From: CAIWHR01 sp963713275
Lineage (GTDB): Bacteria > Pseudomonadota > Gammaproteobacteria > Burkholderiales > Casimicrobiaceae
Assembly (NCBI GenBank): GCA_963713275.1
Contig: CAVQLG010000011.1
Location: forward strand, 124,001-188,000
Length of the DNA: 64,000 nt
Direction: 5' to 3'
In this document: positions 16,761 through 26,923 of the stretch, in pieces
How the letters are laid out: each line of letters begins with the position of its first letter
Numbering within the stretch: position 1 is the first letter of the stretch
Notes under the pieces: generated by a model
Told to the model about the DNA's origin: nothing
Databases searched by the model: none
The model's input: only the letters and a program-made list of their open reading frames with translations
Position numbers and translations under genes: made by a program

Positions 16761-16876
16761 CGCGCGGCCTCCCGCACCACCTGTGCTCCGCCAGCGGCCG
16801 CGCGTCGGCCGCCCGCGCGATTCGCCTTGCCGTCGATCCCCGCGCTGCGCGCGGGGCCCCTCGCCGGGTGGCTCAT
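16757..16876 (-). CDS. Micro-ORF 1 of the pdxJ-nagZ tandem repeat
   Basis: A 39-codon frame whose ATG (16876-16874) overlaps the pdxJ stop codon in ATGA. GGGAGG within the last codons of pdxJ lies 7 nt before the ATG. It begins MSHPARGPARSAGIDGKAN and ends VVREAAR, repeating the C-terminus of PdxJ. It occupies the place where acpS normally follows pdxJ but has no similarity to AcpS (no GTDIV-like start). Probably a repeat-born peptide. Confidence 0.35.
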   Translation of the reverse strand: MSHPARGPARSAGIDGKANRAGGRRAAAGGAQVVREAAR

Positions 16877-17619
16877 CGCGCGGCCTCCCGGATCAACTCC
16901 TTCATCTGCCGGACGGCCTCCCGCAGACCGGCGAAGACCGAGCGCGAGACGATCGCGTGACCGATGTGCAGTTCCCGGATTCCCGGCAGTGCCGCCACCG
17001 GCTGGACGTTGGCATAGTTGAGCGCGTGCCCGGCGTTGAAGCGCATCCCGGCTGCGCGGATGGCCGCCCCGGCGTCGCGAATGCGGTCGAGCTCGGCGAC
17101 GACCGCGGCGCTCTCGGGGTCGCGCCCCCTGGCGTGGAACGCGTGCGCATAGGGACCCGTGTGCACCTCGCAGACGCGCGCGCCGATGCGCGCCGCGGCC
17201 GCGACCTGGTGCAGCTCAGCGTCGATGAAGACGCTGGTCACGATGCCCCTCGCTGCAAGCTCGGCCACGACGCCGGCGAGCTTGCCCTCCTGCGCGGCGA
17301 CATCGAGCCCGCCCTCGGTCGTCACCTCGTGCCGGCCTTCAGGCACGAGCATCGCCATCTCCGGCTTGAGCGCGCAGGCGATGGCAACCATCTCCGGCGT
17401 CGCCGCCATTTCGAGATTGAGCTTGATGTGAACGAGGTCGCGCAGCCGGCGCACGTCCTCGTCCTGGATGTGGCGCCGGTCCTCGCGCAAGTGGACGGTG
17501 ATGCCGTCCGCCCCGCCGAGATGGGCCTCCACGGCGGCCCAGACCGGGTCGGGCTCGTAGGTGCGCCGCGCCTGCCGCAACGTGGCCACGTGGTCGATAT
17601 TCACGCCGAGTTCGATCAC
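16873..17619 (-). CDS. pdxJ: Pyridoxine 5'-phosphate synthase
   Basis: A 248-residue TIM-barrel enzyme that condenses 1-deoxyxylulose 5-phosphate with 3-amino-2-oxopropyl phosphate to pyridoxine 5'-phosphate. Recognised from IELGVNIDHVATLRQARRT at the N-terminus, GADGITVHLREDRRHIQD, LNLEMAAT, CLVPE-type MLVPEGRHEVTTEGGLD and the C-terminal LNYANVQPVAALPGIRELHIGHAIVSRSVF. Full length. The stop overlaps the first micro-ORF of the downstream repeat; the gene lies in the recO-pdxJ-(acpS)-nagZ run but acpS is missing. Confidence 0.93.
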   Translation of the reverse strand: MIELGVNIDHVATLRQARRTYEPDPVWAAVEAHLGGADGITVHLREDRRHIQDEDVRRLRDLVHIKLNLEMAATPEMVAIACALKPEMAMLVPEGRHEVTTEGGLDVAAQEGKLAGVVAELAARGIVTSVFIDAELHQVAAAARIGARVCEVHTGPYAHAFHARGRDPESAAVVAELDRIRDAGAAIRAAGMRFNAGHALNYANVQPVAALPGIRELHIGHAIVSRSVFAGLREAVRQMKELIREAAR

Positions 17620-17670
17620 TTCGCTGGCTCTCCCCAGAAGGTCACCGCCGGAACCACCGCGCCCCGGCCG

Positions 17671-18420
17671 TCATCGCCGCATCGCTTCCTCGCCCAGCGC
17701 CTGCAGGTCACGGACGACGCGCCGGCTCTCGACGCCGCGCTGCTCGAGATGATGAGCGAGGACTTCGCGCATCAAACGCTTCGCTTGCGCTGCGGTCTCG
17801 GCATCGGGGTAGCGGCCCTCGGCGAGCGCGAGCAGGGTCGCTCCGCGCACGACGACCCCGCCCGCTTCCCCGTGCGCGCGCCGCGGCCCGCAGTCGAACG
17901 CGTAGCGGTACTCGGCCGCGGGATCGAGCGGTGCACCGGTGTCCGCCTCGCGCGCGAGCATCGGCGCGTACCCCAGCTCGGTGAGCAGCGCGAGCTCGAA
18001 ACGGCGCAGGAGGGCCCCCTGCTCGCTGCCCACCGCGAGCTCGCCCAGGGCCGTTTCGTACGCGGCATAGAGCTGCCGGTGGGGATCCTCGCGGGCGACG
18101 AGCTTGAGCACGAGCTCGTTGAGGTAAAACCCGCACATCAGCGCGGACCCGCGCAGCAGCGGCATGCCGCCGCGCCATTCGGCCCGAACGAGCGTCTTGA
18201 GCTCCGCCTGCCCTTGCCACGACAGCAGCAGCGGCTGAAACGCCTGCAGCAGCCCCCGCAGCGCGGAACGCGGCCGCCTGGCGCCGCGGGCCACCATTCC
18301 GACCCGCCCGTGGTCCGCGGTGAACGCTTCGACGATGAGGCTGGTCTCGCGATAGGGCCACGCGTGCAGCACGAAGGCGGCCACGTCGTCGTGTCGCGGG
18401 GATGGGGCGCGCAGGGCCAT
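17671..18420 (-). CDS. recO: DNA repair protein RecO
   Basis: A 249-residue protein that helps load RecA on SSB-coated DNA. The N-terminal OB-fold (AAFVLHAWPYRETSLIVEAFTADHGRVGMVARGARRPRS) and the helical middle (CGFYLNELVLKLVAREDPHRQLYAAYETAL) are typical of RecO; the zinc-binding Cys set is incomplete, as in many RecOs. ATG 18420 (MALRAPSPRHDD) gives a normal length; upstream in-frame codons add an unconserved extension. It follows era by 20 bp. Confidence 0.88.
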   Translation of the reverse strand: MALRAPSPRHDDVAAFVLHAWPYRETSLIVEAFTADHGRVGMVARGARRPRSALRGLLQAFQPLLLSWQGQAELKTLVRAEWRGGMPLLRGSALMCGFYLNELVLKLVAREDPHRQLYAAYETALGELAVGSEQGALLRRFELALLTELGYAPMLAREADTGAPLDPAAEYRYAFDCGPRRAHGEAGGVVVRGATLLALAEGRYPDAETAAQAKRLMREVLAHHLEQRGVESRRVVRDLQALGEEAMRR

Positions 18421-18440
18421 CGACGTCAATCGGGCCGGCG

Positions 18441-19343
18441 CTAGTGGCCGAAACGATCCAGCATCCCGTCGTCGTCCGGCCACCCGTGCTTGACGCGCAC
18501 CCAGACCTCCAGGAACACCGGGCCCCCGAACAGCCGCTCCATGTCGGTGCGCGCGCGCGATGCGATCTTCTTGATCCGCGACCCGCCCTCGCCGACGACG
18601 ATCGGACGCTGGTTGTCGCGCTCGACGTAGACCGTCGCGCGGATGCGGCGCAGCCCCCCTGCCGTGGTGAAGGAGTCGACACCCACCGTCGTGGCGTAGG
18701 GGACCTCCTCGCCGAGCAGGCGGAAGACCTTTTCGCGGATGAACTCGGCGGCGAGAAAGCGCTCGTCGCGGTCGGTGATCGCGTCCTCGCCGAACACCGG
18801 CGGGCCTTCGGGCAGCAGCGCGCCGACCTCACCCAGCAGGCGATCGAGGAAGCGCTCCTTCTCGGCACTGACCGGAACGAGGGCGACGAACGGGAACAGC
18901 GCCGCGAGCTCGGCCATCTGCGGCAGCATCGCCTCCTTGTCGCCCAGCAGGTCCACCTTGTTGAGCGCGGCGACGGCGCGGTTGCCGCGCGGCAGCAGCG
19001 CGATCACCGCGCGGTCGGCGTCGGTCGTCCGGCCCGCCTCGACCACCACGACCGTGGCGTCGACGTCGGCGAAGCTCTGGCGCACGAGGCGGTTCATCCG
19101 GTCGTTGAGGCGGGAACGGCGCCGCGTCTGGAATCCGGGCGTGTCGACGAACACGAACTGCGCCTGCGGCGTGGTCAGGATGCCCGTCACGCGATGGCGG
19201 GTGGTCTGTGCCTTTCGCGACGTGATGCTCACCTTTCCTCCGACCAGGTGGTTGAGCAGCGTCGACTTGCCGACGTTCGGCCGGCCGACGATGGCGACGT
19301 GCCCGCAGCGGTACGCCCCCGTCGCGGCTGGCGCGTCAGGCAT
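18441..19343 (-). CDS. era: GTPase Era
   Basis: A 300-residue GTPase that binds 16S rRNA and assists 30S assembly. G1 GRPNVGKST, G3 DTPGF, G4 NKVDLL, and the C-terminal KH domain (PIVVGEGGSRIKKIASRARTDMERLF) are all present. The ATG at 19343 overlaps the last codons of rnc by 8 nt, implying translational coupling, as is usual for rnc-era. Confidence 0.93.
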   Translation of the reverse strand: MPDAPAATGAYRCGHVAIVGRPNVGKSTLLNHLVGGKVSITSRKAQTTRHRVTGILTTPQAQFVFVDTPGFQTRRRSRLNDRMNRLVRQSFADVDATVVVVEAGRTTDADRAVIALLPRGNRAVAALNKVDLLGDKEAMLPQMAELAALFPFVALVPVSAEKERFLDRLLGEVGALLPEGPPVFGEDAITDRDERFLAAEFIREKVFRLLGEEVPYATTVGVDSFTTAGGLRRIRATVYVERDNQRPIVVGEGGSRIKKIASRARTDMERLFGGPVFLEVWVRVKHGWPDDDGMLDRFGH

Positions 19344-20010
19344 CGTCGGCTCCGGCGAGCCGGGCGTAGGCCAGCCGTGCCGCGGCCTGTTCAGCGCTGC
19401 GGCGCGAGGATCCGCTGCCCGTGGTCTCGACCGCAAGGGCGCCGATGCGGCAACTGACGGCGAAAGTCTGCGCGTGCGCTTCGCCCGACACCGCGGTGAC
19501 GGCGTACTCCGGAACCGCGAGGCGGCGCGCCTGCAGCCATTCCTGGAGCAGCGTCTTCGGATCCTTGCCGAGCGCGGCAGGATCGGCTTCGGCGAGCAGT
19601 GGCCCGTAGACGCGCTCGATCGCCGCGCGAGCGGCGTCGAAGCCCCCGTCCAGGAACACCGCACCGAAGACCGCCTCCAGGGCGTCGGCGAGGATCGACG
19701 GCCGCTCCCCGCCGCGCCGCTCGCCTTCGCCGACGAGGAGCTCGGCGGCCAGACCCACGTCCCGCGCCAGCCGCGCCAGCGTGTCACGGTTGACCAGATG
19801 CGCCCGCAGCCGGGAAAGGTCGCCCTCCGGCAGGTCGCGCAACCGCCGGTAGAGCGCTGCGGCCACCACGCAATTGAGGACCGCGTCGCCCACGAACTCG
19901 AGCCGCTCGTTGTGCGCCACGTTCCGGCTGCGATGGGTCAACGCCTGCGCCAGCAACGCGGGCTCGTTGAACGCGTAACCGATTCGGTCACGCAACGCGG
20001 CGGACACCAT
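19336..20010 (-). CDS. rnc: Ribonuclease III
   Basis: A 224-residue double-strand-specific endoribonuclease for rRNA and mRNA processing. The signature NERLEFVGDAVLN (residues 31-43; Val replaces the commoner Leu), the catalytic LADALEAVFGAVFLDGG region, and a C-terminal dsRNA-binding domain starting DPKTLLQEWLQ and ending AEQAAARLAYARL are visible. ATG 20010 gives the standard length. Lies between the DUF4845 gene and era. Confidence 0.93.
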   Translation of the reverse strand: MVSAALRDRIGYAFNEPALLAQALTHRSRNVAHNERLEFVGDAVLNCVVAAALYRRLRDLPEGDLSRLRAHLVNRDTLARLARDVGLAAELLVGEGERRGGERPSILADALEAVFGAVFLDGGFDAARAAIERVYGPLLAEADPAALGKDPKTLLQEWLQARRLAVPEYAVTAVSGEAHAQTFAVSCRIGALAVETTGSGSSRRSAEQAAARLAYARLAGADDA

Positions 20011-20041
20011 CCTCCGGCAGGGCCTCGACGGACGGCGCCCC

Positions 20042-20407
20042 TCAGCGCGTCGCCTTGGCCTCGAACTCGAGCAGCAGGCTCGCGTTGGCGACCAGGTGCA
20101 GCCGGCGCGTCCACTCGACGCGGGCGGTGATCTCGTTCTTCTCGCGCGTGATCTCGAGGTCGCTCGCGCGGACCGACTCGATATAGCCGGCATTGACGCG
20201 CTGCCCGAAACTCCGGCGGACGTCGGCGATCGAGCTGCCGGGGTCGCGGATCTCCTGCAGCGAGTCGACGAGCGCCCGCTGGATCGAGTAGTACTCGATG
20301 ATCGCGGGCGCGATCCGGAACCCGATCATCGCGACGATCACCACGACGCCGGCGACGAAGAGGAAGCCGATGATCGACAGGCCACGTTGCGTCGATGGGT
20401 GCGCCAT
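20042..20407 (-). CDS. DUF4845 domain protein, small membrane protein
   Basis: A 121-residue protein with one N-terminal transmembrane helix (about residues 10-32, LSIIGFLFVAGVVVIVAMIGF) followed by a periplasm- or cytoplasm-facing domain (SIQRALVDSLQEI...VRASDLEITREKNEITARVEW). DUF4845 proteins occur in this exact place between lepB and rnc in many beta- and gammaproteobacteria; function unknown. It is 12 bp downstream of lepB. Confidence 0.85.
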   Translation of the reverse strand: MAHPSTQRGLSIIGFLFVAGVVVIVAMIGFRIAPAIIEYYSIQRALVDSLQEIRDPGSSIADVRRSFGQRVNAGYIESVRASDLEITREKNEITARVEWTRRLHLVANASLLLEFEAKATR

Positions 20408-20419
20408 TGCGGTGTCTCC

Positions 20420-21247
20420 CTAGCGGATTCCCGAGCCGACTCGCTTGAAGGCCAGGCTGCTGATGTCGTCCCAGTTGAACCAGATGAAAAAAGCCCGGCC
20501 GCGGATGTGATCGTCCGGGACGAAGCCCCAGTAGCGGCTGTCGTCGCTGTTGTCGCGGTTGTCGCCCATGACGAAGTAGTGGTCCTGCGGCACCCGGCAC
20601 ACGAACCCGCGGTCATTGTAATCGCAGTTCCCGCGGCCCGGATACGGCCGCACGTTCTGGAGGTGGACGGGCGGCGCCTGCGGCGTCCGGGCGATGTCGT
20701 GCGCCGGTTCGCTGCCCGCTCCCGCCACCTGCTCGCGGAAGCGCTCGGTGGACTCGAAGCGCAGCCCCTCGAGATAGCCGTAGCTGCCGTCGGCCGTCTG
20801 CCGCCAAGGCTTGCCGTTGACCGTCAGCTGCTTGTCCCGGTAGACGATCTCGTCGCCGCCGACGCCGACGACGCGCTTGATGAAGTCCTGCGACGGGTTG
20901 ACGGGATAGCGGAAGACCACGACGTCGCCACGCTCGGGATCGCCGAGCGGGACGATCTTCTGCTCGACGATCGGCAGCCGCAGGCCGTACACGAACTTGT
21001 TGACCAGGATGAAATCGCCTACCTCAAGGGTCGGGCGCATCGACGACGACGGGATCTTGAACGGCTCTGCCAGGAACGAGCGCAACAGGAACACGATAAG
21101 CAGCACCGGAAAGAAACTCTTCGGATACTCGACCCACCAAGGCTCGGGCCTGGCGGAACCGCGGCGACGGGCGAGCACCAGCCGGTCGGCGAGCACGATG
21201 ACGCCGGACACCAGCGTCGCGAGGAACAGGATGAGGGCGAAATTCAT
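20420..21247 (-). CDS. lepB: Signal peptidase I
   Basis: A 275-residue inner-membrane protease that removes signal peptides from secreted proteins. There are two N-terminal membrane segments (LILFLATLVSGVIVLADRLVL and FPVLLIVFLLRSFL), the nucleophile Ser in PSSSMRPTL (about residue 67), the catalytic Lys in DFIKRVVGVGGDEI (about 122) and the C-terminal GDNRDNSDDSRYWGFVPDDH box. ATG 21247 (MNFALILFLA) matches the family start. Follows lepA by 151 bp. Confidence 0.93.
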   Translation of the reverse strand: MNFALILFLATLVSGVIVLADRLVLARRRGSARPEPWWVEYPKSFFPVLLIVFLLRSFLAEPFKIPSSSMRPTLEVGDFILVNKFVYGLRLPIVEQKIVPLGDPERGDVVVFRYPVNPSQDFIKRVVGVGGDEIVYRDKQLTVNGKPWRQTADGSYGYLEGLRFESTERFREQVAGAGSEPAHDIARTPQAPPVHLQNVRPYPGRGNCDYNDRGFVCRVPQDHYFVMGDNRDNSDDSRYWGFVPDDHIRGRAFFIWFNWDDISSLAFKRVGSGIR

Positions 21248-21398
21248 CGGGAGAGGCGGGAAATTTCGGGCGCAAGGCGCAGCGGGGCAAGCAACCGGGC
21301 GTGAAACCCGCAGCGCCGGGACCGCGCAGCGGCAGCGGCAGTGGCCGTGCGGCCCGCCGCTGGCCCGCACGTGGCCGGCGGCCGAAGCGCGCAGGGCC

Positions 21399-23192
<1,794 letters not shown>

Positions 23193-23204
23193 GAAGGGGA
23201 CAAC

Positions 23205-23226
23205 AAAAAGGGCACGCCGAGTGCCC
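23205..23226 (-). terminator. Terminator-like hairpin immediately before the lepA start
   Basis: On the minus strand GGGCAC-TCGGC-GTGCCC is followed by TTTTT, a compact intrinsic terminator form, ending 12 nt before the lepA ATG. It could stop transcription coming from the rpoE operon or the IS element, or act as an attenuator of lepA. A 6-bp stem is short, so efficiency is uncertain. Confidence 0.5.
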
Positions 23227-23412
23227 TCGCTCCCGCAGGAACCTGGGATACTAGCGGAAAACGGGCCTCGACGCGAGCAGCCGCCTGGGAGCGGGTGCAA
23301 TCGGAAGTGCGAATGACGCCGGGGGAGGTGGATGGCGGTGGCATTCGGCGCTGGACAAATGGGCGCAGGTAAGGTAAATGATCGTGGGTAACTTCACCCT
23401 GGAGCGAAACCC

Positions 23413-24868
23413 ATGGCGGAACATTGGTCGGAAATCGAGGGGCGACTGAGGCCGAGTCGGAGTTTGGAAGAGCGGTTGCGGGATCTTCCCGAGCTCAGGG
23501 CCAAGTTCGAGTCGTTGTTGGTGGTGGTCGAGAACGCGGCCGGCGAGGTGGAGAAGGCGGCGGAGGCGGAGCGGCGGGTGACCGAGGAACTGCGGCAGCT
23601 GGGCAACGAGGCCTTGCACGGCTGGGCGCGACGGCAAGCGGAGCGGAAGGCAGGAGAGCTGGCGCAACAACCAGGCGTGCAGCGGAAGGAAAAAAAAACG
23701 TCTACTGGCAGACCCGGTACGGCAGGATCGAAGTAGCCGAGCAGATCTTCCGGCAGGGGAGCAGCGGGCCGGAGATCCGGCCGTTTACGCGTTCGGCGGA
23801 GGTGGTCTGCCGCGGCTGCTCGGAGCCGCTGCAGCGAGCGATCGTCGATTTTGGGGCGGACGCGCCCGCGGCGCGCATTCCGCAGAAGCTGAAGGAGCAT
23901 TACGGTATCGAGGTGTCCGCCAGTACGTGCTGGCCGATCGTCTTGCGGCATGCCGAGGCGATCGACGAGCGCCCGAAAGCGCCCGCGCAGATCCCGGAAC
24001 GAGACGGGGTGGCGCAACTGATCGGCGAGATCGACGGCAGCATGATTCCCGTCGTGGAGACGGCCGCACCGAAAGCAGAGAGCCCGCCAGTGGACCGCCG
24101 CAAGACCCGCCAGGTGGGCTGGAAGGAAGCGCGTTTGAGTCTGGTCCATCCGCCGGGCTCGGTCACCCCGGTGTTCGGCGCCACCGTGGGCCCGCCCGAT
24201 CAGGTCGGAGCGACGCTGTTGCGCGCTGCGGTTCGGGCCGGACTGGGGCGGCAGACAAGGTCCACGTGGTCGGCGACGGCGCCGAATGGATTGCTGATCA
24301 GGTGGATGAGCAATTCGGACTCCACGGCGAGTTTCTGGTCGATTTCTACCACGTTTGTGACTACCTGGTGGCCGCCGGGAAGACCATCCCCGGCGCGGAG
24401 CCGAGGGCCTGGCTAGAAACGCAGAAAGAGCGGCTGAAACAGAACCGTCTCCAGGACGTCGTCGCGGAACTGCAGCCCTTTCTCGAGGACGACACCGTTC
24501 CCGATGCCAACGCCCCGGTGCGCGCGGCGCATCGTTATCTCACCAATCGCCCGGGGCAGTTCAAGTATCAAGACGCGCTCGTGGCCGGGCTGCCCATCGG
24601 GTCCGGCGAAGTCGAAAGTGCACACCGTTACGTCATCCAGGACCGTCTCAAGCGGGCCGGCGCTTGGTGGAAACTGAAAAACGCCAAGCACATGCTGGCA
24701 CTGCGTGTCTGCCGTGCCAACCAGGACTGGGACACCTACTGGCAATCCAGGCGTCAACAGGCCGCCCCTGGGAGCCGGTGGGACTCAGGAGGGTTCGGCT
24801 GCAACGGCGGAACAGCGGTCTGCGTTTCGCCGGCTTCTCCTCACCGATTCCCGCCAGGTGCGTCGTAA
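23413..24868 (+). pseudogene. ISKra4-family transposase, two frames with a slippery A9 plus an extra frameshift
   Basis: The coding region lies in three frames. Frame 1 (23413 to about 23698) is a Glu-rich helical N-terminus (MAEHWSEIEGRLRPSRSLEE). At an A9 run (23690-23698, AAAAAAC) a -1 shift gives the main domain (NVYWQTRYGRIEV..., IVDFGADAPAARIPQKLKEHYGIEV, first catalytic Asp in GEIDGSMIPV). Near 24250, GGGGCGGCAGAC lacks one base relative to the expected GLGRADKV, so the frame changes again to VHVVGDGAEWIADQ (second Asp region) and a normal end (GLPIGSGEVESAHRYVIQDRLKRAGAWW). The first shift is probably programmed, as is known in this family; the second probably inactivates the copy or is an error. 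Confidence 0.7.
23413..24868 (+). mobile_element. ISKra4-type insertion sequence (ends not resolved)
   Basis: The limits given are those of the transposase coding region. I could not find convincing terminal inverted repeats or a target duplication; sequence resembling neither neighbour extends to about 23300 on the left and 24945 on the right, so the element may be somewhat longer. It is inserted between the glutaredoxin gene and lepA, in the opposite orientation to the operon, and so separates lepA from the rpoE promoter. Confidence 0.6.
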
Positions 24869-24949
24869 TCGTCGAGACCTGTCCCCGCTCTCCCGCCGTT
24901 TCGCTTGCGAAGCCCGAAGCTCCTCGGGCTTCCCGCGACGGATTTCGAG

Positions 24950-25237
24950 CTACGCGGACCCCGTTCGCAGCGCGGCGCGGACGCGCGCGACGTCGAGGCG
25001 ATAGTGGCAGAGCTCGTTGCCGGGTGCCGGCGGTCCGAGAAAGAGCACCGGCACGAGCTCGCCCCAGACGGCCTCGAGGTCGCCGTCCGCGTCGACGTCG
25101 ACCACCCGGACCGCCGCGCCGGTCGCCGCGGCGAGCGGGCGCAACGCTTCGAGCATCTCGTCGCAGAGGTGGCAGTACGCGCGATGCAGGAGCGTCAGCT
25201 CCAGCCCGGGATCGCTCCCCGTGGCGGCCTCACTCAC
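24950..25237 (-). CDS. Glutaredoxin-like thiol protein
   Basis: A 95-residue thioredoxin-fold protein. The N-terminal strand ELTLLHRAYCHLCDEM carries a CHLC redox pair, and VPVLFL is the cis-Pro segment. The start overlaps the end of degQ by 8 nt. A small glutaredoxin-family gene between mucD/degQ and lepA is usual in betaproteobacteria; its specific partner is unknown. Confidence 0.8.
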   Translation of the reverse strand: MSEAATGSDPGLELTLLHRAYCHLCDEMLEALRPLAAATGAAVRVVDVDADGDLEAVWGELVPVLFLGPPAPGNELCHYRLDVARVRAALRTGSA

Positions 25238-26672
25238 CGTTGTTGATGCGCAGGGTGGAGAAGAACTCCTGCTCGCCGCGTTTGAGCCGCAGCGTCACCG
25301 AAGCGCCCTTTTCGAGCTTCGCCAGCACGGCGTTCAGCTGCTCCGCCGACCGCACATCGGTGCTCTGGCCGCGGTTGACGATGGCGAGGATAACGTCGCC
25401 CGCCTGCACGTTGCCGCGGACGCCGCCGGCGATGTCCTCGATCAGGACCCCATGCTTGACGTCGAGTTCCCGCTTCTGCTCGTCGGAGAGATCCGACAGG
25501 ATGAGCCCCATGCGGTTCGGCTTGGCCTTCTCCTTGGGCGCGGCGCCACGGCGCTGCGCCGGCGGTGCTTCCTCCTTCATCTCGGCGACAGTCACTCCGA
25601 TTTCCCGCGACGCACCCTTGCGCCAGACCGTCAGCATCACCTTGCTGCCCGGCCGCACCGCGGTGATGATGCGCGGCAGCTCGGCCGAGTTCTTGACGTC
25701 CCGGCCATCGACCTTGACGATGATGTCGCCGGACTCGACGCCCGCCTTGTCGGCCGGACCGCCCTTCTCCACCGAGTTGACCAGCGCGCCGGCAGGCTTC
25801 GGCAGCCCGAACGCCTCGGCGGTCTCCTTGCTCACTTCCTGGATCTGGACGCCGATGCGCCCGCGCGTGACGCGGCCCTTGTCCTTGATCTGGTTCGCGA
25901 CGTTGATCGCGATGTCGATCGGAATCGCGAAGGCCAGGCCCATGTAGCCTCCGGAGCGGGAGAAGATCATCGAGTTGATGCCGACGACCTCGCCCCGCAG
26001 GTTGAACAGCGGCCCGCCGGAGTTGCCGGGATTGATCGCAACGTCGGTCTGGATGTAGGGAACGAGGTTCTCCTGCGGCAGGTCGCGCCCCTTCGCGCTG
26101 ACGATGCCGGCGGTCATCGTGTTCTCGAGCCCGAACGGCTTGCCGATGGCGACGACCCACTCGCCGACCTTGAGCTTCTCGGGGTCGCCGATGGTCACCT
26201 TGGGCAGATCCTTGGCTTCGATCTTGAGCAGGGCGACGTCGGTGCGCTTGTCGGCGCCGACGACCTTGGCCTTGAATTCACGGCGGTCGGCGAGGTTGAT
26301 CTTGACCTCGTCCGCGCCGTCAACGACGTGGGCATTGGTGATGAGGTAGCCGTCGCTGGAGATGATGAAGCCCGAGCCGACCGACTGCGCGTCGCGCTCC
26401 GGAGCCCCGCGCGGACGCGGGATCTGCCCGAACCGGCGGAAGAACTCGTAGAACGGGTCGTCCTCGGAGAGCTCCGGCATGCCGCGCGACGCGCGAATCT
26501 TCTGCGTGACGTCGATGCTGACGACCGCCGGAGCCTGCCGGTCGTAGAGTTCGGTGAAGTCGGGCAGCAGCACGCCGCGGTTCTGCGCCGCGACCGGGCC
26601 CGCGACGCCGAGCGCCAGCGCCAAGAGCGCCGCCGCGGCGGCGCGGGAAGGAGAGGTCAGTCGTGAGGTCAT
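25230..26672 (-). CDS. degQ: Periplasmic Do-family serine protease/chaperone (DegQ/MucD)
   Basis: A 480-residue protein with a signal peptide (AAAAALLALALGVAGPVAAQ), a trypsin-like domain with His in ITNAHVVDGA (about 114), Asp in KRTDVALLKI (about 146) and Ser in NPGNSGGPLF (about 217), and two PDZ domains, the second ending GDVILAIVNRG. It degrades misfolded envelope proteins and, like MucD in Pseudomonas, lies in the sigma-E operon after rseB. ATG 26672 gives a proper signal peptide. Confidence 0.92.
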   Translation of the reverse strand: MTSRLTSPSRAAAAALLALALGVAGPVAAQNRGVLLPDFTELYDRQAPAVVSIDVTQKIRASRGMPELSEDDPFYEFFRRFGQIPRPRGAPERDAQSVGSGFIISSDGYLITNAHVVDGADEVKINLADRREFKAKVVGADKRTDVALLKIEAKDLPKVTIGDPEKLKVGEWVVAIGKPFGLENTMTAGIVSAKGRDLPQENLVPYIQTDVAINPGNSGGPLFNLRGEVVGINSMIFSRSGGYMGLAFAIPIDIAINVANQIKDKGRVTRGRIGVQIQEVSKETAEAFGLPKPAGALVNSVEKGGPADKAGVESGDIIVKVDGRDVKNSAELPRIITAVRPGSKVMLTVWRKGASREIGVTVAEMKEEAPPAQRRGAAPKEKAKPNRMGLILSDLSDEQKRELDVKHGVLIEDIAGGVRGNVQAGDVILAIVNRGQSTDVRSAEQLNAVLAKLEKGASVTLRLKRGEQEFFSTLRINNGE

Positions 26673-26923
26673 AGCGATGTCTCGAAAACGGTTCTGGGTG
26701 AGCCTGGGCGCGGCGGGTCGGACCGGGGTCGTCGCGGCATGCCGCGTGGGTGAGTCAAGTGGGCAGGCCGCGGGACGCGGGATTCGTCTGCTGCGCCGGC
26801 GAAGAAGCGGCTCATCGGGTCCCGAGCGGTCGGCACAGGGTCCCGCCGAGCGCCTCAAGACCGCGATCCCCTCTCCCCGCGCGCCCACCCGGCAGGCTTC
26901 GACGCCTCAACGCCGACGCGCTG

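Larger units (their letters stand above)
16570..16888. repeat. Three tandem GC-rich repeats with strong hairpins between pdxJ and nagZ
   Basis: Three direct copies of a unit of roughly 90 conserved bases (from CGCGTCGGCC to GCGCGGCCTCC) sit head to tail, with equivalent points at 16591, 16704 and 16820 (periods 113 and 116). Short spacers between the units differ. Each copy contains the perfect 8-bp stem CCCCGCGC-TGC-GCGCGGGG and, on the minus strand, a Shine-Dalgarno GGAGG followed by ATGA. The right-hand copy runs into the last five codons of pdxJ. A fourth, degraded edge (GGGAGGCCGCGCGACGAG) lies inside the 5' end of nagZ. This is not a CRISPR: the units are long, few and spaced by only about 25 bases. 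Confidence 0.85.

Noticed and set aside
16570..16888. CRISPR array
   Set aside because: Only three units, each about 90 bases, separated by about 25 bases, with coding overlaps and no cas genes; not CRISPR-like.
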